A stretch of 64,000 nucleotides of DNA from Sphingobacteriaceae bacterium. GTDB taxonomy: Bacteria; Bacteroidota; Bacteroidia; B-17B0; Aurantibacillaceae. Below are positions 63,357 to 64,000 of the stretch, piece by piece (the stretch's first letter is position 1; every line of letters starts with the position of its first letter). The position numbers were made by a program, and so were the translations under genes. The DNA lies in NCBI GenBank assembly GCA_947453445.1, contig CANGGP010000013.1, positions 1 through 64,000 on the forward strand. The letters run 5' to 3'. Under the pieces are notes generated by a model, which was not told the origin of the DNA, ran no database searches, and saw only the letters and a list, made by a program, of their open reading frames with translations.

Positions 63357-64000
63357 AAAATTCTATCAATAAATTAAAATCGAAAGTACTGCCAATATCG
63401 CGTGGACACAGCATGTTTAAAGCGCTTTTTCCGTTTATGGCCACTTCGAGGTAATCGAAGCTATTGAAAAACACAAGCGCCGAACCATATTTTACATCGT
63501 CGTATGTATTGTGCAATTTGGTGATGCGAGAGCCGGGTAAGGTGATGGTGAAATTTTTGTTGCCCACCACTTCATTAAATCTTTGGCGCGTAATGTTACA
63601 AATGATGTTTCCAAAATCATCCACATAAATGCCTTTGCCGCGTAAAAGGTTACCATTCACATAACTTTCAAACTGAAATGCCTTGTAATAGTCGTTGGTG
63701 GGTGCAGCAATTTCTTCCACCTTTTTGCCTTCCAATAAATGCAAGGCCACCTCAACAAAAACATCTTTTAAAAAGAAATGTTGTTTGTGTTCACCTTCAT
63801 AATAAATCTGAAACACATCGGCATGAAAGTCTTTATCGATAAGGGTTAACAAACCGTTATCAGGACAAACAATAATTTGGTTTTGGTATTTCGCCAAAAG
63901 GAAACGCGAATTGTCAACGGCGTTACCCTTGTTAAAACCACTGCGATCGGCGATGAATTTTATGGCCACCAAATGTATGGTGCCATCAGGAAAATTGGGC
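63349..64000 (-). CDS. SAM hydroxide adenosyltransferase (DUF62 family), N-terminus cut by window end
   Basis: At least 217 residues are visible; the frame is open to the window edge, beginning NFPDGTIHLVAIKFIA. It matches the S-adenosyl-L-methionine hydroxide adenosyltransferase family (related to chlorinase/fluorinase), which hydrolyses SAM to adenosine and methionine. Visible: IIVCPDNGLLTLI, the PTNDYYKAFQFESY linker and the C-terminal YVDDFGNIICNITRQRF domain. The usual N-terminal TDFG motif lies outside. It overlaps the ABM gene by eight bases. Confidence 0.85.
   Translation of the reverse strand, partial: PNFPDGTIHLVAIKFIADRSGFNKGNAVDNSRFLLAKYQNQIIVCPDNGLLTLIDKDFHADVFQIYYEGEHKQHFFLKDVFVEVALHLLEGKKVEEIAAPTNDYYKAFQFESYVNGNLLRGKGIYVDDFGNIICNITRQRFNEVVGNKNFTITLPGSRITKLHNTYDDVKYGSALVFFNSFDYLEVAINGKSALNMLCPRDIGSTFDFNLLIEFYD

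Overview
The window comes from a Bacteroidota genome. Coding DNA is AT-rich. Four secreted proteins have signal peptides and C-terminal type IX secretion (T9SS) sorting domains. Several promoters carry the phylum's -7 element TAnnTTTG (e.g. TAACTTTG at 4953-4960, with TTG 19 bases upstream). The cbb3 oxidase has a CcoN-CcoO fusion and a one-haem CcoP, common in this phylum. The order within Bacteroidota is not resolved. No rRNA, tRNA, CRISPR array, prophage or complete insertion sequence was seen.

Layout. 0-13.5 kb: a partial helicase, a large T9SS protein, YebC-RecJ, an 800-base gap with two palindromic repeat elements, a MATE exporter, RNase R with a small esterase, and a patatin. 13.6-17.5 kb (minus strand): hmgA-pdxH-hppD-tdo, four enzymes that all use O2. 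17.7-21.9 kb: small membrane/sulfur proteins and the CcoI copper ATPase. 22.1-31.2 kb: a tightly packed plus-strand operon, orf602-nadA-nadB-tnaA-tpl-norC-norB-orf60. 31.2-34.5 kb: a split-barrel flavoprotein, an Rrf2 (NsrR-like) regulator and a B12-dependent ribonucleotide reductase. 34.7-42.4 kb: ccoS-ccoNO-ccoQ-ccoP-ccoG-ccoH-safE-hemN. 42.4-51.1 kb: surface-glycan-type acyltransferases, a UbiA-like membrane protein and three T9SS proteins. 51.3-64 kb: housekeeping genes (purC, ytxJ, pckA, def, guaB, idi), a LytS/LytTR-type two-component pair, and a SAM hydroxide adenosyltransferase cut by the window end.

How it fits together. The centre of the window looks like a low-oxygen/nitric-oxide adaptation region. 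For the same substrates the window encodes O2-requiring enzymes (tryptophan 2,3-dioxygenase, HPPD, homogentisate dioxygenase, PdxH) and, in the 22-42 kb block, O2-independent ones (tryptophanase, tyrosine phenol-lyase, NadA/NadB, class II ribonucleotide reductase, HemN), together with NO- and high-affinity O2-linked terminal oxidase-family complexes. An 18-base palindrome (TCGGATAA-N2-TTATCCGA) overlaps the -33 region of the Rrf2 promoter. It recurs with one mismatch at the same place in the promoter of the orf602-norB operon, linking these units into one predicted regulon. Crp/Fnr-like half-site pairs (TGA-N6-TCA) lie in several of the same promoters.

The most unusual items are this mixed operon, its unrecognised first gene, a NorB-like protein that by eye lacks key FeB and haem ligands, and two secreted or sensor proteins whose signal peptides are encoded upstream of any ATG/GTG/TTG start.
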